Origin: JABCYV01 sp963696025
GTDB taxonomy: Bacteria > Acidobacteriota > Terriglobia > Terriglobales > Acidobacteriaceae
DNA length: 64,000 bases
Assembly (NCBI GenBank): GCA_963696025.1
Contig: CAVOII010000010.1
Location: 124,001-188,000 of the forward strand
Direction of reading: 5' to 3'
In this document: positions 61,676 to 64,000 of the stretch, one piece after another
Position numbering within the stretch: the stretch's first letter is position 1
Layout of the letters: each line of letters opens with the position of its first letter
Notes under the pieces: generated by a model
What the model saw: the letters and a program-made list of their open reading frames with translations, nothing else
Databases searched by the model: none
What the model was told of the DNA's origin: nothing
Made by a program: the position numbers and the translations under genes

Positions 61676-62082
61676 TCAAGGCTCGCCACGAGTTCGTCCA
61701 CTTCATCTAGAAAAAGTCCGAGTTCAGAAACGAGACCTTCGAGGTCAACTCCAGACAGTTCTTCACCGGGATCACCGTATGAAACATCTTTCCGGAGCTC
61801 ATTCAGTTTAACAAGTCGGTCGCTGACATCCGTCTTAAGCTTGTTCTGTTCAAATAGCTTCTTCGCAAGAGCCGCCTTTTCGTAGTGCTTTTTCGTCCAG
61901 GATGTCCCGAGTGCAGTGGCTGCCGCTACGAGAGCGTTCTCATATGAGTAAAAGCACTTCGTGACGCACTCTGCAGGATCTGCGGGTTCCCAAGAATCGA
62001 CCGAAGCGCGATCAAATTGATCTTTGGCTCGGGCCAAATGCGCCTGCACCTCCTTCAGTCGGTCCTTCCTAGATTTTGCCAT
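61672..62082 (-). CDS. HEPN-like helical protein paired with MNT-HEPN gene
   Basis: 136 residues from ATG 62082. A helical pattern (LKEVQAHLARAKDQFDRAS, TKCFYSYENALVAAATALG, KLNELRKDVSYGDPGEE) fits small HEPN proteins. The RX4-6H RNase motif is not intact (R-KDVS-Y). It is first in a two-gene operon with the nucleotidyltransferase-HEPN fusion. Possible roles are in a toxin-antitoxin or nucleotide-transfer module. The assignment rests on pattern and gene order. Confidence 0.7.
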   Translation of the reverse strand: MAKSRKDRLKEVQAHLARAKDQFDRASVDSWEPADPAECVTKCFYSYENALVAAATALGTSWTKKHYEKAALAKKLFEQNKLKTDVSDRLVKLNELRKDVSYGDPGEELSGVDLEGLVSELGLFLDEVDELVASLE

Positions 62083-62217
62083 TTCGTTCCAAGCGGTTGA
62101 GTATACATCTCGGGTATATTGGCGCGTTGCCCAGAGTGCCCCACTTTCGTGCTCTTTGCGAGGATAGGACGCAACCAACGTCTCCTGGCCAGGGGCTGGG
62201 TACTGACAGTGTGCTTG

Positions 62218-62252
62218 CCACCCTGCGCAAAAAGCGCGGAGGATGGGGCACG
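62218..62252. repeat. Hairpin repeat, copy E (degenerate)
   Basis: GCCACCCTGCGC and GCGCGGAGGATGG flank AAAAA and form an imperfect stem with the same outline as copies A-D. It lies in the 233-base gap between the HEPN operon and the protease gene and appears to be the most decayed copy. Confidence 0.55.
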
Positions 62253-62315
62253 CCGGGCAACGCGGGGTCGGGTAGTTCGATCGAAGCCTGGGAAGACCAC
62301 TCGCCGGGTAAGAGT

Positions 62316-63311
62316 CTAGTTCGAAGCTGACTTCTGGGATGCGGCTGGGTGCACGTTCTTCTTCCGGGCGGCGTCAATCAGCGGCCGTAGTGCCTGCACG
62401 GAGACGCCCAGGGTGCCTCCGGAGAAGCCGTCGATGAAGGCGGCGTTAATTCCTATCACCTGACCCTGAGAATTGAATACCGGACCACCGCTGGCGCCGT
62501 GCGCGGTGGGGGCGTCGTAGATAAGCTTATCCCCAACTACGTCGCCGAGGTGACCGCAGGTGGCGGAGGGACGGATTAGCGAGAGTGCCGCCAGTTCGTT
62601 GGCGGCACGAATGTCATCCCGCCGATATGCCAGGCGGTCGTACACAGCGGTCGGCGATTTCGCCACCATCCCCAGCACGCCCATGGGATAACCGATTACA
62701 GCGACTAGCTCTCCGGGATTCGAAACGGCATCGGCCAGAGGCAAAGGCCGGAGTTGGTTAACCGCCAGCGAATTTTCGACGTGAAGCACGGCTAGGTCCC
62801 CATGCGCCGATAGCGCCTCCGGAGTAATGTCTACCGGAGTAGGAAACCCAGGGAAGAAAGCAATCAGTTTTTCCAGGCGCGGGCTGGCGCCGTTCTTGAT
62901 TAGGGCTGTGGCCTCGGGGTCTCCGTACCAGGGCTCGGCAACGTGGCGATTGGTAGCCAGGAGCCCTTCCGCCACGACAAAGCCGGTGCCGGAGATGCGG
63001 GCGCGAAGGGCGGGCCGCTGCTGAGGCAATCCAACCTGGTAAACCCCGTAGATGTAGCAGATTGAGTTGCGATAGCGGTTCAGAACCATCGTGGGCATGG
63101 CCTGCTCCTGCTTGAGCTGATCCACTTGAAGCGTAAGCTGCTGGACCTCCTCCGCCAAGTCATTGCTGGGCGGGGGCGCGTAGTGGTATGCCAGGAAACC
63201 TGCTCCGATTAGCAACAAAATGCCTAGCACTACCTCGACGGTGTGTGTCCAGGTGCTGCAGACTGGCTCTTCTTCCGATCCCTTGTAGTTTTCGGCCATG
63301 AGGGCGGACAT
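62316..63311 (-). CDS. Membrane-anchored trypsin-like serine protease
   Basis: 331 residues. A cytoplasmic N-terminus precedes one membrane segment (about 24-43, VEVVLGILLLIGAGFLAYHY) and a short coiled coil (AEEVQQLTLQVDQLKQEQ). The trypsin-like domain (about 80-310) has His in TNRHVAEP, Asp in HGDLAVLHV and Ser in HGASGGPVF. No PDZ domain is seen, unlike classical DegS/HtrA. It probably cleaves envelope substrates. The start could also be the ATG at 63299. It is separate from the clpC gene. Confidence 0.9.
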   Translation of the reverse strand: MSALMAENYKGSEEEPVCSTWTHTVEVVLGILLLIGAGFLAYHYAPPPSNDLAEEVQQLTLQVDQLKQEQAMPTMVLNRYRNSICYIYGVYQVGLPQQRPALRARISGTGFVVAEGLLATNRHVAEPWYGDPEATALIKNGASPRLEKLIAFFPGFPTPVDITPEALSAHGDLAVLHVENSLAVNQLRPLPLADAVSNPGELVAVIGYPMGVLGMVAKSPTAVYDRLAYRRDDIRAANELAALSLIRPSATCGHLGDVVGDKLIYDAPTAHGASGGPVFNSQGQVIGINAAFIDGFSGGTLGVSVQALRPLIDAARKKNVHPAASQKSASN

Positions 63312-63545
63312 TCGACTGCACCGGGGTTGACTCGAAAGGGGAATTCGTGCCCGCAGAGCAGACTGATGAGCCTCTATCTTGCTGTGCCGGAGCGGGATCT
63401 CCTAGGGTACGGAAGGAGATGTACGGGTGGGCCAGCGCTGCTGAGCACGCGGGGCCCGGGTGACTTTCTTGGCGCTCTTTGCGGTCAAAAGCTCAACCGC
63501 AAAAGGACGCAAAGAACAACCGCAAAGATCGCAAAGAAAAACAAA

Positions 63546-63570
63546 AGCCGTCAGATTCTGGCTGACGGCT
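63546..63570 (-). terminator. Rho-independent terminator of clpC
   Basis: A perfect 9-bp stem AGCCGTCAG (63546-63554) / CTGACGGCT (63562-63570). On the minus strand TTTTGTTTTTC follows. It lies 13 bases beyond the clpC stop. Confidence 0.85.
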
Positions 63571-63583
63571 GATTGCTGATTAT

Positions 63584-64000
63584 CTAGCTATTCTCGTACA
63601 GCAATACGCCTTCGGTTTCCTTCGAGTCCACCGGGCGATAGTACAACTTGCCGCTCTCGAGGAAGACCTCGATGAACGCCGGACGGGTGGTAATCGTGCC
63701 CTGGATGAGGGCTTCTGAGAGCGGGTCTTCGATGTACTTCTGCAAAGCCCGTCGCAGCGGGCGCGCTCCGTAGCTGCGATCGCCCAGAGTCTGATTCAGT
63801 ATCCACTTCTTAGCCTCGTCAGTCACGGTAACGGTGATCGACTTCTGCGCCAGATTCTGATTCAACAGGCTGACCATCAACTCGAGGATCTGAATGAGGT
63901 CCTGTTCGCTCAGCGCGCTGAACAGAATAATTTCGTCCAAACGGTTCAGGAACTCAGGATTGAACGTACGCTTGACTTCGTTTCGCACCAGATCTTCGAC
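63584..64000 (-). CDS. clpC: ClpC/ClpA-type AAA+ chaperone, C-terminal part (cut by right edge)
   Basis: The last ~138 residues of a Clp ATPase. The end of the second AAA+ module reads FNPEFLNRLDEIILFSALSEQ with the sensor-1/arginine-finger region. The D2 C-terminal subdomain has LGDRSYGARPLRRALQKYIEDPL with the sensor-2 Arg. The tail EGVLLYENS is typical of ClpC in this phylum. It would unfold proteins for ClpP. The gene continues beyond the window. Confidence 0.94.
   Translation of the reverse strand, partial: VEDLVRNEVKRTFNPEFLNRLDEIILFSALSEQDLIQILELMVSLLNQNLAQKSITVTVTDEAKKWILNQTLGDRSYGARPLRRALQKYIEDPLSEALIQGTITTRPAFIEVFLESGKLYYRPVDSKETEGVLLYENS

Noticed and set aside
58653..62252. Clustered hairpin repeats as a CRISPR array or integron attC sites
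   Set aside because: Copies are separated by genes at irregular distances, with no regular spacers, cas genes or integrase.
1..64000. tRNA, rRNA, insertion sequences or prophage genes
   Set aside because: No T-arm-like GGTTCGAATCC box, ribosomal RNA stretch, transposase, integrase or phage structural gene was recognised by eye; a covariance-model scan would be decisive for tRNAs.

Overview
The window looks like chromosome of an acidobacterium (Acidobacteriota, Terriglobia/Koribacter-like). This is inferred from gene content, not from any rRNA. The pointers are an Oar-type TonB-dependent receptor with an N-terminal carboxypeptidase-regulatory-like domain, a sulfatase-fold/TPR protein directly behind it, a PEGA-domain kinase homologue, a GH18-deacetylase-glycosyltransferase fusion, many secreted proteins of unknown function and dispersed GC-rich hairpin repeats. 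No rRNA, tRNA, CRISPR array, insertion sequence or prophage was recognised.

Layout. 1-4228 (minus): efflux-type ABC operon of two permeases, a membrane-fusion protein and an ATPase cut by the left edge. 4.7-14.6 kb (plus): a PEGA protein whose kinase domain has lost its catalytic residues, a secreted unknown, 3-hydroxyacyl-CoA dehydrogenase, a HEPN gene broken by a stop codon with an overlapping partner gene, a WalJ-like metallo-hydrolase, a Met/His-rich putative metal-related outer-membrane pair, and methionine aminopeptidase. 14.6-17.8 kb (minus): complete pqqABCDE, including a 25-codon pqqA. 17.9-27.3 kb: msrA, BNR-repeat protein, DUF1761, Sel1, an alkaline-phosphatase-superfamily enzyme overlapping pyrD, cytochrome c, serS and a LolA-like pair. 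27.5-38 kb: TonB receptor, sulfatase-fold/TPR protein, membrane glycosyltransferase and the three-enzyme polysaccharide fusion. 38-48 kb: pruA, VOC protein, aldo/keto reductase, a PilZ plus atypical LuxR regulator pair, HtrA-like protease, a two-domain LigD and a Nudix hydrolase. 48.07-48.36 kb holds an isolated minus-strand unit: promoter, near-perfect Shine-Dalgarno, 18-codon ORF, hairpins and a strong terminator. 48.5-58.6 kb: ABM monooxygenase, ubiX, a ChaN-like protein, larB, a PPOX flavoprotein, a BON protein divergent from a MarR gene with dense operator-like repeats, an interrupted DoxX gene, purB, and a second MarR gene with a ClC transporter. 58.6-64 kb: a hairpin-repeat-rich stretch with a DUF1579-like protein, a STAS protein, a HEPN plus nucleotidyltransferase-HEPN operon, a membrane-anchored trypsin-like protease and the 3' end of clpC.

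The metabolic genes (serS, purB, pyrD, map, pruA, hbd, pqq) point to an ordinary free-living heterotroph. The TonB receptor, polysaccharide fusion and glycosyltransferase suggest an envelope and polymer focus. The least explained parts are the small structured transcript at 48.1-48.36 kb, the pseudokinase, the PilZ/pseudo-receiver pair, the HEPN modules and the hairpin family with compensatory stem changes.
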